The notes beneath the pieces were generated by a model. That model had not been told where the DNA came from. It saw only the letters and a program-made list of their open reading frames with translations, and ran no database searches. Shown here piece after piece: positions 1 to 10,172 of a DNA stretch of 64,000 nt; within the stretch, counting starts at the first letter, position 1; each line of letters begins with the position of its first letter. The translations under genes were made by a program, and so were the position numbers. Source of the stretch: Astrothelium macrocarpum (lineage: Eukaryota; Ascomycota; Dothideomycetes; Trypetheliales; Trypetheliaceae); NCBI GenBank assembly GCA_021030915.1, contig JAGEMR010000099.1:1-64000 (forward strand), given 5' to 3'.

Positions 1-1782
1 CCACTTTTCCGCATTTTCGTATAACTCAATTTAAATCCATTTTTTTCCCACATTCTATTATGATTCAAATCTGGAAAAAAAATGATCTTATTCTTATATT
101 TCAGACGTTTCAAAAGAATTCTAAATTAAATATTCGTCGTATAATAATTATTTATAAAATTTTTTATATAATATTTCAAAATCGAAAATACGGAAAATTT
201 TCATAATATAATATTCAATATTTTTATTAAAAATTCATTAAATTAAAAGAATAGATATTTATATGATATATATTTGATCTAAATTTACGATCATTTCTTT
301 TCCGATATAATGATATTGAAAATATGATAAATTAATTATTACGCGATCGTAATATATTATATATAAATAAAAATTGGATTTTTAATTTCGTATAATGATA
401 ATCTGAATTATATATATATTTTAATCATAAAATTGATTATTAAAAAATCTAATATAAAAATTCTGATAAATTTTATGAATAATTTAATCTTATATAATAT
501 ATAATTAATCAATTTGATATTCAAAAAAGGGATATTTATAATTTTGATGAAACGGGATTTTTGATGGATCAAATTTTATCAGAAATAATTATTATTAATA
601 TTAAAAAATGTAAAAAATTTTATATAATTCAATAGAATAATTAAAAATAAATAATAATAATTTAAAATATGAATATATTGAATTATATTATTCTATCATA
701 TATCATTATTACGAATAAAAATCATCTTTTATTTTGATATCAAAATAATCCATTATTATATAATTAAATAATTATTATATCAGATAATGATTGAATAATA
801 AATAAATAAAATTTAAATTGGATTTAATATTTTAATCAATATATTATAAATCATATAATAAATATATATTATCTTTTTATTTTTAATAAACACGAAAATC
901 ATTATTTAATTAATTTTGAATTATTTTATCAAAAAAATAATATTATTATTTTTTATATATTTTTTTATTTATCATATAAATTATAATCATTTAATATAGA
1001 TTATTTTTGTGTATTAAAACGTATATATAATTAAATAATTGATAATCTTATACGAATATATATTATTTATATTTTAAAAGAAAATTTTTTTTCAATATTT
1101 TATAAAATTTTTTAAATTGTTATAATAAAATCAAATATTCAAAAAAATTTTCGAAAAATAGAATTTATATTATATGATCCAGAATATATAATTTTATAAT
1201 TGGATATAAAATTATATATATTTATATTCTCTAAAAATTCATCTGGATTTTTCTTTTTTTGAAAATTAAAGATATCATATAATTCCATTGAAATATAATT
1301 TTAAAATGAATATATTAAAAATCAAATTATACGATATTAGAATAATTCTTTATTTGAATTTTTATCTATTATTGATCAATTTTCATATAATACGACCGTA
1401 ATAATATATCAATTTATTATTTTAAAAGAAAAGAATTAAATATTTTATACAATAAATTAAAAATTTAATTGATATTGAAAGATTAAAAAAACCCGTTTAT
1501 TAAAAAAAGGATTTCTTTCTATATAAAATAGACAGAATTTACAGATTCAGAAAGAATCTAAATAAATAATATAATAAAAAATAGATGAAAATGATAATCG
1601 TATAAGAATATCAAAAATAGATAAACGATAATATAATAATTATAATAAATCTAGATATAATACGCGCATCTGTATTATAATTAAAGATATATCTGAGGAA
1701 GAGAATTCTGAATAATATAAAAAAACTTATATTATTGTGATTGAATTATTTAAATTTTTCGTATGAGAGTGTGGAAAAGTGG
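1..1782. mobile_element. RIP-degraded DNA transposon relic (left end at or before window edge)
   Basis: The window begins with ccacttttccgcattttcgt, and the reverse complement of 1758-1782 begins with the same ten bases. Over 25 positions 18 agree, and six of the seven differences are transitions, as expected for inverted repeats that drifted apart by RIP. The interior is nearly all A/T with no open frame of useful length. The element may extend a little outside these points: 1783-1812 (ggccaatccaattgggtggc...) is GC-normal and could belong to the terminus, which would put the left end before base 1. Superfamily cannot be told because no transposase remnant survives. The size fits a Tc1/mariner or pogo element. 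Confidence 0.55.
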
Positions 1783-1812
1783 CCAATCCAATTGGGTGGC
1801 CAACTCAATTGT

Positions 1813-2435
1813 GTTGTACGTTAATATAAAAAAGAATATAATATATTTTATTTTTTTAATATAATTCTGAAAAAAATATTTTTTATTGATATTATATTAA
1901 TTATATAAATCAATATTATATTTATTTAATTTTTAATAAATCTATTATTATTAATTAAAAATTTTATAAAAAAATAGATAAATTATTATAATATTAAAAT
2001 ATTTGAATAATTTTTTTCAATTATTTATTTTATTTTAATTAATATTATAATTTTTAAAATATAAAACTTTTAATTCATTTTAATGGATTTTAATCTAATA
2101 ATTAATTCAATTTATATCAGATCAAAAATTAATAATATTAAAAATAAATAATTTTATTATTATAATTATTGAAAATATATCATATATTATAAATTTATTT
2201 ATTTTTTTAATAAAAATTTTCTATTATTTATTATTTAATAAATTTCGAATTTCGATTTTATTAATTTTTGATCCAATTTTATTTTTTCAATAATATAATA
2301 ATATATTATGATTAATATTATATTTTTAAACGATTTATTAAATTATAAATATTTTTTACGATTTTAAATCTTCAATTACAAATTAAATTAAAATCATATT
2401 AATAGAATAATTAAATTTTAAAAAAATAGAATTCT
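1813..2435. repeat. AT-rich, RIP-like DNA without genes
   Basis: The block is almost purely A/T and ends abruptly near 2435, where base composition returns to normal (gcgacggtggtgcaagatct). No inverted repeat bounding it was found, so it may be a second truncated relic or part of a nest with the element to its left. No ORF or RNA gene is supported. Confidence 0.6.
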
Positions 2436-2890
2436 ATATGCGACGGTGGTGCAAGATCTAGTTTGGTGCACGATCACGTGAAAACGGCTAGAAAACCGGG
2501 CTCACATAAATTTCGCTATTTTTTCATCTTTTTGTTAATGCACTAAACATGCGCTTTACCACTTCATTCCAAATTCCATATAGCGAAAATTAGAACTCTG
2601 AATTTATCAAATCTATAGGATTCTACTTCAACGCATCCGACTAAAAGTGAATGCTCTTCTGTATCTCATGCCTTAACTAGATGGCCAGTTCTCCTCTCTA
2701 ATCCACCAACTGCTACAGCCGGAAAACTCCATGGTAACGAAATTTCTTATATTGCAATTTTGGTGCCCTGAACAATCTCTAAAAATGTCACGCTCTTAAC
2801 CATCAATTTGGACCTGCTTCTGCTTGTCAGCTTGCATCACACCTCCAACATTGTCCATATTGGCAATCTCATCACTCAACAGGACCATAC
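2436..2890. other. Intergenic, 3' side of the UbiA-type gene
   Basis: Normal base composition. It should hold the terminator of the reverse-strand gene that stops at 2891. No convincing coding exon or RNA gene was seen. Confidence 0.5.
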
Positions 2891-3919
2891 TTAACCCCAC
2901 GACACCGCCACGGGCATCATGTAGATGCATGCCAGCCACAATGCCCAAAGTTTCCAAGTCCATGCATCATGTTTTGGCGTCTTTTTCATGCACACTCGTA
3001 CTACGATAAAGAGCCCTAATCCAGCACATCCCCCGCTCGTCCATTTTCCTGCAGACCAGGACATAGGGACGAATGCAGCCCAAATGCACATTGGCAGTGC
3101 AATGCTCAACCTGGCGACTGCGTCACCGAGTGCGAGAGGTACCGTGGATCGTCCACGCGACCGATCGCCCACCTGGTCCTTGAGATCCTGGACGTGCATG
3201 GTGGTGAAGATGATGGCAGAAACAATCGCGATCCAGGTGTAGCCCGTCGGCGTGACGGTCGCAAGTCCGGATGCGAGACGAAGACTGCCAAGGTGGTATG
3301 TAGCGAAAGCGATAGCAATAGTGAGGTTGCGGATGACGTAGTGCATGTCGCCGCCATTGAGATCGTTGTACATCCATGTCAATGAAACGAGAGTTGTCGT
3401 CTCGGTGAAGACGGAGAGCAAGAAGGATGCAATACCAGTCGAGGCTATGATAATAAGAAGAAGGACACGGGCTTGAGTACGCGTAACGCGACCAGCAGGG
3501 AGCGGGCGCCAAGGCTTATTGTGGGTGTCCTCAATGATGGCCGAGGAAGAGGTTTGATTCGCCAAGTCGAAGATGAGGGTGTTGAGCCAATTGAAGGCGA
3601 AGACTTGCAAAATACGGGTCGGTATATTGGGGGTATAAGACAAAATCGCTGGGGAAACAGTAAGGACGGCAGAGGCGGCACCGCCGAGACCGAAAATAGA
3701 ACAGGGAATAGTAAAGGTGAACAAGTCCGATTCAGTGAAGAGCCAAAGTGTATAGGAGTAGTAGAGTAGCCGTGACAAAGGACTTTGGCAATCACACCGT
3801 ACATGTGTCGTCTCTTGAGTATGTGCTTTTGCCGCAGTTTTTCCCAGACGTCTTTGTCCTGAGAGATAATCAATGGAAGTGCACGAGCTAACATCATCGG
3901 CGGTATTATTTTCTGCCAT
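2891..3919 (-). CDS. UbiA-superfamily integral membrane prenyltransferase or terpene cyclase-like protein
   Basis: The single-exon 342-residue product is mostly hydrophobic and should span the membrane several times. Two family signatures are visible: an Asp-containing first motif around residues 110-131 (FDLANQ, then IIEDTHNKPWRPLPAGR) and a second Asp-rich loop at 245-254 (DLKDQVGDRSRG). These two loops hold the Mg-diphosphate in UbiA enzymes. The first motif ends in Gln122 rather than a second Asp, as in the fungal UbiA-like branch with the NKPWRP signature. That branch contains, to my knowledge, the UbiA-type sesquiterpene cyclase of fumagillin biosynthesis, so either prenyl transfer or cyclisation is possible. 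The start is an ATG with no good in-frame ATG upstream. No partner pathway gene lies next to it; the neighbour is a kinase relic. Confidence 0.86.
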   Translation of the reverse strand: MAENNTADDVSSCTSIDYLSGQRRLGKTAAKAHTQETTHVRCDCQSPLSRLLYYSYTLWLFTESDLFTFTIPCSIFGLGGAASAVLTVSPAILSYTPNIPTRILQVFAFNWLNTLIFDLANQTSSSAIIEDTHNKPWRPLPAGRVTRTQARVLLLIIIASTGIASFLLSVFTETTTLVSLTWMYNDLNGGDMHYVIRNLTIAIAFATYHLGSLRLASGLATVTPTGYTWIAIVSAIIFTTMHVQDLKDQVGDRSRGRSTVPLALGDAVARLSIALPMCIWAAFVPMSWSAGKWTSGGCAGLGLFIVVRVCMKKTPKHDAWTWKLWALWLACIYMMPVAVSWG

Positions 3920-4428
3920 CCTAAATGTGATAAAAGAGAAATGGGATCGAGACTTAAAAAAAAAAGAAAGAAGAAAGAAGAATAATAAGAATAGGAGCTA
4001 AATAGCTGACTTCAAGATACAAATGTTTCTCCAATACAGCCAAGTGCATATTGACGTGGAAAGCTGGCAACGCTTAGATGCCAGATGCTCCACCAAGAGT
4101 CGTTACTATTCCATGCTCTTTAAACCAAGGCATACTGTACCTATGGTCGCAATCGTAGCACAGTAACATCCGTGACATGACTTCGAGCTATGGCCGTGGT
4201 CTGAGGTGAGCATAAGAAAGGTTCAGCTATGTGAAGACAAGCCATCTATAGCTGAAGTGTAACCTGACTATTCCTGATCTGTCAAGATGTCAGCGGAGGA
4301 TCATGATTCCATCTCCAGGCCCAAAACATGGTTCTCAAGATCAGCGGAGTTCCAATATGCACATTAAATCTCAGGCCTCTTATGAAGTGAATAAATATGA
4401 ATAAGCGCATTTGTGAACAAATTGTGAA
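3920..4428. other. Intergenic between the UbiA-type gene and the kinase
   Basis: It holds the promoter of the UbiA-type gene (an A-rich run lies at 3955-3990) and the 3' end of the kinase gene. No further gene seen. Confidence 0.5.
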
Positions 4429-6084
4429 TTATTTAGAATAAGAACGCCAGATCCTTACGATCAAGATCAGCCAGACACATACTGTACTTATGGCAACACC
4501 AGTAACACATACTGTACTTATGGTAACACCAGTAACATTTCCAATAGCGGAATAGGACACGACCCATACACAGTAGCTTAACAATCTTAATCTTCTATTC
4601 GCTTCAGTCCTTAAGTTTACGTCCACGTGTAGGCCGAAAACTTCGATGTCATCTTGTGTTGCTTGAAGTTGTTCGCGTACTGATCGTCCAAGTTTTTTGG
4701 GTACGCAATTAAGAATGAAACGGCCACCTTTCTTATGGTATCGAGCAAGGTTCATGCGTAATGATACGGGAATATCAGCCATTCGATACTCTCCCATGAA
4801 TTTAGAAGAGTCCATAGCATCATCTAGCAATCTTTTGGGACTTTGATGAGGAGAAACGCTGAAGAATATGAGCTGAATATGTTTTATGCCAAATAGAGAC
4901 CCGAGCCAACCCCAAGATTGATGTAGTTCCCTGGTGGAAATAGATCTTATTTGATCCATGAGTTGGTCATCGTCATTTATACCGGATACTTCAAGCTCGA
5001 TCCACCTTGATTTTAGCATCGGAGTAATATATAACTCTAAGTATGCACGACCTGATTGGACATTGCAACTATCCCGAAGTTCAGCAAAGTTTGCAAGAGC
5101 TTCCTTAGCATTTGGGCGATCTTCGGGTTTGCTGGATAACATTCCCCGAACCTGGCTTCGAAAGGATTTGCTGAAAAGTTCGACTATAAAATGGGAAGAC
5201 CTCGGTTCGATGTTTGTGCATAATCTTTCAAGGACGCTATTGATTGCTGGTATATTTGTAGCAAACTGGCAGGAACCTGTGCCCATAGCTATCTGGTCAA
5301 TCGCCTGAAGACCTTCTCTTCCAGAGCGAATGACCGCTTCTATCCATGTGAAACAACAACCGAGAGAGAAAATATCGGATTTTAGAGTGGGGCCAGAGTT
5401 AACAATTTGCTCCGGTGCAAGATAAGAGTAGGTTCCACTATTAGTGGTCTCTAAACCTGATATGTACTCTTTGCTAATGCCGAAATCCGCAAATATGGGA
5501 CGCACAAGAGGTTCAGGACTTTCCCGAGTTTCGTCAAGCAGGAGTATGTTTTCAGGTTTTAGATCTTTGTGTCGAATTGCATTAGGGGCCCGACAATGAA
5601 GATAGTGTAGGGCTTCCATACATTGCTGTACAATACTGGGCCATGGTTCAAGTTTTTGGAAATCGTACCAGGAACAAAGGGATGAATGGTTTCCAGGGGA
5701 CTCTACAATATCTTTTATAAAGGTGAAGAGTGAAATAGGCGCCCATGGGCTTGTGACAAGATAGATAGTATTTTGCAGGGCCGGGGCGTTCTTTACTCGG
5801 TAAGCCTCATATAGTTCGAGTATATTCCGATGCTAGCATTTACGGAGCAATTCTATTTCTTGAGCAACTTTTTTCCTCACATCATGATGAGTCTGTTGGA
5901 TCTCCTTAATTGCAAAGACTTTTCTATCGGAGGAAAAGGGACGAACGGATCCTTGTGTCGCTCTATAGACAATTCCATGGCCCCCACGAAACGACGGTGA
6001 TTTATCATCTCGAGCGTACGGAACATCTTTTGTTGAGCCGTAGATTTTGACACTGACAGTATCTGTTGGGTCATGAGAAAGCAT
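4429..6084 (-). pseudogene. Ser/Thr protein kinase with an in-frame UAG
   Basis: Reading from the ATG at 6084 gives a glycine loop (GGHGIVYRA, residues 34-42), the ATP lysine (AIKEI, Lys60) and helix C. A UAG follows at 5833-5835, after residue 83. The same frame then continues without a break: HRNILELYEAY, the catalytic loop HKDLKPEN, DFG (FADFGISK), APE (SYLAPEQ) and the helix F motif SDIFSLGC. About 250 residues follow the kinase core, ending in a hydrophobic, probably membrane-anchoring tail. If the stop is read as one codon the product has about 551 residues. The stop is one C-to-T change from CAG (Gln), in a CpA context, which is what RIP produces. An intron cannot remove it; the only GT...AG pair around it is 11 bases long. 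It is either a recent pseudogene or a sequencing error. A 30-base tandem duplication lies in the tail. Confidence 0.8.
4475..4534. repeat. 30-base direct tandem duplication
   Basis: Two copies of acacatactgtacttatggc plus ten more bases lie head to tail (4475-4504 and 4505-4534) with one C/T difference. It falls in the coding frame of the kinase tail and duplicates ten residues of the hydrophobic segment (a repeated ISTVCVTGV-type peptide). Being 30 bases, it keeps the frame. Confidence 0.9.
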
Positions 6085-6459
6085 TGTGTAAAAAGTAAAG
6101 TAGATGATAGAACTCTATGAAATGAAGAGCCCCGGAGCGGAATCTAGTAAGGCAGCACGTTTAACGCTTCACAACCGCCCGCAGAGAGAAAGGTCGATAA
6201 CAGAGAACTGTCAAATCTTGGACTTTAATCTCTTTGATTATGCATTCTCGGGTCAATAGATGGGACAAGAGACTTGAAACTGGGTAGGCAGCAGGATCCA
6301 GCGGGACGCTCTTTGTACCCAAGGCCAGCTTACATCGCGTAGGCCCCCACGCGCTCCACGCGCCCCACGCACATCGTATATATAGTACCAAATAAGAAAA
6401 GTGTGGCGACAACCGGACGCTCCGTATTTTCAACAAATTGAAATAGCAGGAGCACGCCA
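6085..6459. other. Intergenic, kinase promoter side
   Basis: Short spacer between the kinase start and the hydrolase stop. It contains a near-repeat of cacgcgctccacgcgccccacgcac at 6348-6372 that is pyrimidine and CG rich. No gene supported. Confidence 0.4.
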
Positions 6460-7405
6460 TCATGTCCAGAGCAAACTGCTTCCAAATTCCTGCACTTTCT
6501 CCACCAGACCGTCAGTCCATTGGACATGTGGTGAGTGACCGCAAGGAGCTCGGTACACCGTCATATGGACCCCTCGCCTTTGGGTTTGCATCGCAACCAT
6601 TCCTTCCTGATATGACGCTGGTAACGCCAAGTCATCTTCGGTAACGAGATAAGCGCAGGGAAGACATGTATAAGCATCATTCTCCAGGACTATCGTGAAT
6701 ATCGGAGACGCTGTCAAGGTAGCTTCGTGGCGTTTAGCATCGGCTTCGTCCAGTCCGTTGAAGAAATATTTGGCACCATTTTTGGTGGATAAGAGGCTTT
6801 CGAAGCCATGAGCCTGGAGTAAAATTTGTTAAAAACGGCGATCAAATGAGTCCCAAATCTTTGCAACCAGGTTGCTCACAATAATCTTTAGAAATAGGAA
6901 AACTTACATGAACCATAGTGAACGGAGGGATGATAGGATCACTACCGTCCTTGGGTTGGAAGAAGCTATGCACGGATTCGCCCACGGGGATCAAGAAACC
7001 GGCTTCGTAGAAAATGCCAATGATTCCTCCTTTCTTGCCTTCTGTCTTTCGCACCTTTGCTTGAAGCTCTGGAACAGATACGTAGGTAGCGGTAAATGCA
7101 CCAGACGAGTGTCCAACAACAAGGACATACTTGCCTGAATCGACGATGAGGCTTTTTAAGATATCAGTAATGACTACTGCATCGTCCGAAGGCTGCGGAT
7201 AGCCGCCTGCCGGTGGATCTCTGTCATAGTCAGGTTTCGAAACATCCCCTACATTCAGCTTGCTAAGGTCTGCAGTGGGAAGTTGAGGACAATATGCATC
7301 AATACCCTTTTGCTGGAGAGCATTGATGAAAGGCTGGTAAGGCTCCGGCGTGTGGTAAGAGCCAGAGCATATGACGACAGCGAATGAAATCTCGTTAGAA
7401 GCCAT
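6460..7405 (-). CDS. Alpha/beta hydrolase (esterase-like), two exons
   Basis: The model is complement(6460..6813, 6908..7405), 283 residues. The intron 6814-6907 has donor GTAAGT and acceptor TCCAG and joins in phase 0 (TMVH / AHGFESLL). The product has the hydrolase nucleophile elbow GHSSG near residue 100 and a C-terminal histidine in the YRAPCGHSPH motif before the last helix. The middle segment (KYFFNGLDEADA...LTASP) is typical of a fungal family annotated as AB-hydrolase with salicylate-esterase-like members; the true substrate is unknown. A longer open frame reaches 7534, but ATG at 7405 (MASNEISFAVVICSG) fits the expected first beta strand. No signal peptide is visible, so it is probably cytosolic. 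Confidence 0.87.
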
Positions 7406-7808
7406 TCCAAGACGGGTTGAAAGACTGATGGTAAACCGAGAAAATATTATTGCCTTGCACCTTTGGCCTGATAGTTGCACGAGGGTCTTCACGTGCGGAA
7501 ATCTTAAATGGGGCCAAGCACTGAGGCACAGCACGCCCCAGCGTGACTTCCAAATTTGGACAGTACGTTGAGTTCCAAATTGAGAATCTAATGGAATGAT
7601 GAGGCTTGCTCGGTCACAAAAACTTCATCAATTTAGGCATCAACCAAACAATCTAGACTCAAGGAATAATTCTACAAATTCCCTTTCTCCAACCAATCTT
7701 ACTCTCCCTCTTCTCCTCCCCAATCCGCCTCCACGGCAACACCCTACCCTAATCCTCCCTCTTCCACCCCGGACCCTTCCGAAACACCTCCAACGTCTGC
7801 GTCCTCCG
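7406..7808. other. Intergenic between hydrolase and TPR gene
   Basis: Contains the hydrolase promoter and the 3' flank of the TPR gene. From about 7680 it is very C-rich on this strand and open in one forward frame, but that frame mirrors the opposite-strand gene and is not a credible gene. Confidence 0.4.
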
Positions 7809-8768
7809 CTAGCGCCTCACCGCCTCCTCCCGCCCCACACTCTCCTCCTCCGCTCCTTCAAGCCGGCTGAGGCTCTCTCCACGCGCAGTCTCCAGCCGTG
7901 CCGGAGTGGAGAGGCCCTCAAGCCAGCGCGGCGACTGGAAGCCGTCGCTGTGGACCCAGGGGAGCCAGTGGAGTCCGAGCAGCGGGGAGGGTTGACGGGA
8001 GCGGGTGAGGGAGGGAGGCGGTGGCGAGGCGGGAGGCGTGTCGTCGGAGGTGCCATCGAGCCCGTAGTGGAAGGATTTGCGGAGCCCGCCCTGGCCGGAA
8101 ACGTACCATGTTCCCGGAGAAGTCGGGTCGAGGGGGGTCTCCTTGGGGGAGGATGGTGGGATGATGGGCTCGATGACGGAGAGGCCAGGGAGACGATTGG
8201 TCTCGATGAAGTTGATGTACTTGCGGGATTCGATGGCGGCGGTGCAGAGGCTGATGTTGTGTTCGAGCTGCTCCCGCTCTAAAAAGAAATTGAGGCCCAT
8301 GGTGCTGTAATCGATCGCTTCCACGCCTGCACCGAAGCATTCGAGGCACTGCTCGAATTGGTTGATGGCATCTTGATAGTGGCGTAATGCATGGGAGGCG
8401 ACCCCTTGCAGAAACCAGCCGATTGGTAAGCGTGGCTCTTTTTCGGTCGCTTTGTTGAAGTTTTCGTATGCCCGGTATTCTTCGCCAAGCATGGCGCGAC
8501 AGATGCCGATGTTGAGAAACATGACGGCTTGATAGACTGGAGAGGTGCAAAGTGTAATGATGCATTGATATTCGGCGATCGCTTCTTCAAAAGCCATCTT
8601 ATGGAAGAGGTGGGTGGCGTTAGTCCAGGATTCGAAAACGGCGTTTTGACGGAGTGATTCTGATTCTTTTGAGGCCACATATTTTCCAGCTACAGTAATG
8701 GCCTCCTGGGAGACAATCCTGCCATTGAGAAAGAAGGTGCTTGCGGTGATGATGTTTACCTTTTCCAT
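7809..8768 (-). CDS. TPR protein resembling the N-terminal domain of NoxR/p67phox
   Basis: The 319-residue product starts at the ATG at 8768. Residues of about 40-190 form tetratricopeptide-type helices: AVFESWTNATHLFHKMAFEEA, then GICRAMLGEEYRAYENFNKA, then GWFLQGVASHALRHYQDAINQ. The order, including the DYSTMGLNFFLEREQLEHN step after the third repeat, resembles the TPR domain of fungal NoxR, the p67phox-like activator of NADPH oxidases. That domain binds the Rac GTPase in the known proteins. The C-terminal third is proline- and serine-rich. No PB1 domain follows the stop, and the length is well below that of known NoxR proteins, so this is either a TPR-only paralogue or a truncated copy. 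The region is more GC-rich than its neighbours. Confidence 0.68.
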   Translation of the reverse strand: MEKVNIITASTFFLNGRIVSQEAITVAGKYVASKESESLRQNAVFESWTNATHLFHKMAFEEAIAEYQCIITLCTSPVYQAVMFLNIGICRAMLGEEYRAYENFNKATEKEPRLPIGWFLQGVASHALRHYQDAINQFEQCLECFGAGVEAIDYSTMGLNFFLEREQLEHNISLCTAAIESRKYINFIETNRLPGLSVIEPIIPPSSPKETPLDPTSPGTWYVSGQGGLRKSFHYGLDGTSDDTPPASPPPPSLTRSRQPSPLLGLHWLPWVHSDGFQSPRWLEGLSTPARLETARGESLSRLEGAEEESVGREEAVRR

Positions 8769-9547
8769 TGTGGAGTGGATAGTTGGGAAACTGATGCCAA
8801 GATTTAGCTACTAGGGTCCTCCTTGATAGCCTAAGGTATTATGGAGCTGAAAAGTTAGCAGATGGGGGAAACCAAGATGAAGGTTGGGGTGCTGAGTTGT
8901 GGAGAAAGTCTGTCTGAGAAGTCTTGAGGAGGAGAGTTGTAAGTTGTTCAAGGAACGCTTGAGGGAAAGAATTGTAAGTCGTTCGAGGGGAAGGAAGTTC
9001 TGAAGAGTCTAAAAACTGGGTGAGGACAATAGGAACGACCTGCCGTATTGAATAACCGCTAAGGAGGTTGGGAATCTAGGTGGTAGAATTGGCGGAATAC
9101 GATGGGTGAAAACAAAGGGAACCAGACTCTACCGTTCCGAATGGTAATGGACCAATCGAGCATTCACCAAAGTCACCATCAATATTAAATCTGCTCGCTT
9201 TCATCGAACAGCAGGAGTGCTGTGGGTCTTCGAGAAATCACAGGCGTTTTTCAGCCGAGTCGGACTAATACGATAAGCTGGCTGGATGTTAATTCCTATG
9301 AAAGGTCAGAGCGTTTCGTATAGAAATCGACAATGACGTTTGATGGGTTAATAAGATCCATGGAGATCTGGATTACCTCACCGTCTGCACGAAGCCCACA
9401 AAACCAGGTGTCTTTGGGGTGTGAATCATAAAATGATCTCTAAACTGCAGTTGATAGTTGCAAGGAACGACTTGAACCTGAGACAACTGCCACTCCATGA
9501 CTCAAGAATAAAAATCAGTCTTTGCTTACCTTGTTATGCGCAATCAT
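8769..9547. other. Intergenic
   Basis: A purine-rich stretch at 8860-9010 on the forward strand (gaggagagttgtaagttg and similar) repeats a gttgtaagt(t/c)gttc phrase at about 8935 and 8970. It is probably the leader of the TPR gene. No gene supported. Confidence 0.4.
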
Positions 9548-10066
9548 CTACTTCTCTCTATTCACTACGACGAGCATTTCGTAAGGCACAAGACCGCAAT
9601 CTTCGACAAGGTCCATGCTGCTCCAGTGCTCAAAGTCATCAATAACACTTGAAAAGCCATCCCAATCCGCTCTCGGTCCAAGCCAAATGATTTTCTCAAC
9701 CTCCCCATGCCCATACTCGCTCATGTATTTGCGCAATAGGGCAGGTTCGCGTGGATATATGAACATCCATACGCTTGCAGTTCTTGCTAAGGCTGAGGTT
9801 GCCCATGTCCATGGCACATATTCGACCAGATTCTCAGGCAGTGCAGAAACACACTTGCCTTCGACCTCTACACCGAAAATCTCGGTGTTGGATTTGTGCT
9901 TCAGCCACGTGATGAGTAAAGCTTCGAGCGTGCCACTACCGCACCCAACCGAGAGTGTATGGCTGCGTACGCCAGTGAGAATATCAGCCAGGCTTTGCAT
10001 TAAACCTTTCGAGATGCTGCAGCAACAGTCTGGGAAGTATTGCGGTGTGTCTGTTATGGAATTCAT
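9548..10066 (-). CDS. Methyltransferase-like protein with a glycine-rich SAM motif
   Basis: An intronless frame of 172 residues from ATG at 10066. Residues 38-50 (LSVGCGSGTLEAL) match motif I of class I SAM-dependent methyltransferases, followed by an acidic end of a strand (IFGVEVEGK) where the ribose-binding residue is expected. The later motifs are weak and the protein is shorter than most members of the fold. I do not recognise the family; it looks like a lineage-specific fungal gene. A Tc1/mariner-like element inserted 106 bases upstream of the start, so its promoter may be interrupted. Confidence 0.6.
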   Translation of the reverse strand: MNSITDTPQYFPDCCCSISKGLMQSLADILTGVRSHTLSVGCGSGTLEALLITWLKHKSNTEIFGVEVEGKCVSALPENLVEYVPWTWATSALARTASVWMFIYPREPALLRKYMSEYGHGEVEKIIWLGPRADWDGFSSVIDDFEHWSSMDLVEDCGLVPYEMLVVVNREK

Positions 10067-10172
10067 TATGCCACAAAAGTAGGCATGGGCATCATTGAAT
10101 AGCCTGACAGGACCCTAGTAAGTAGTGATATCGCCAAGTGCGATGTCAAGTAATTTTCAGTGGACCGAGATA

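Noticed and set aside
5825..5840. Tiny intron (GTAAATGCTAG) removing the kinase stop
   Set aside because: Eleven bases is far below any fungal intron and would also shift the frame.
7596..8282. Long forward ORF (228 codons) rich in Pro, Leu and Arg
   Set aside because: It lies opposite the TPR gene and mirrors its GC-rich coding sequence; the reverse-strand frame has the recognisable TPR pattern.
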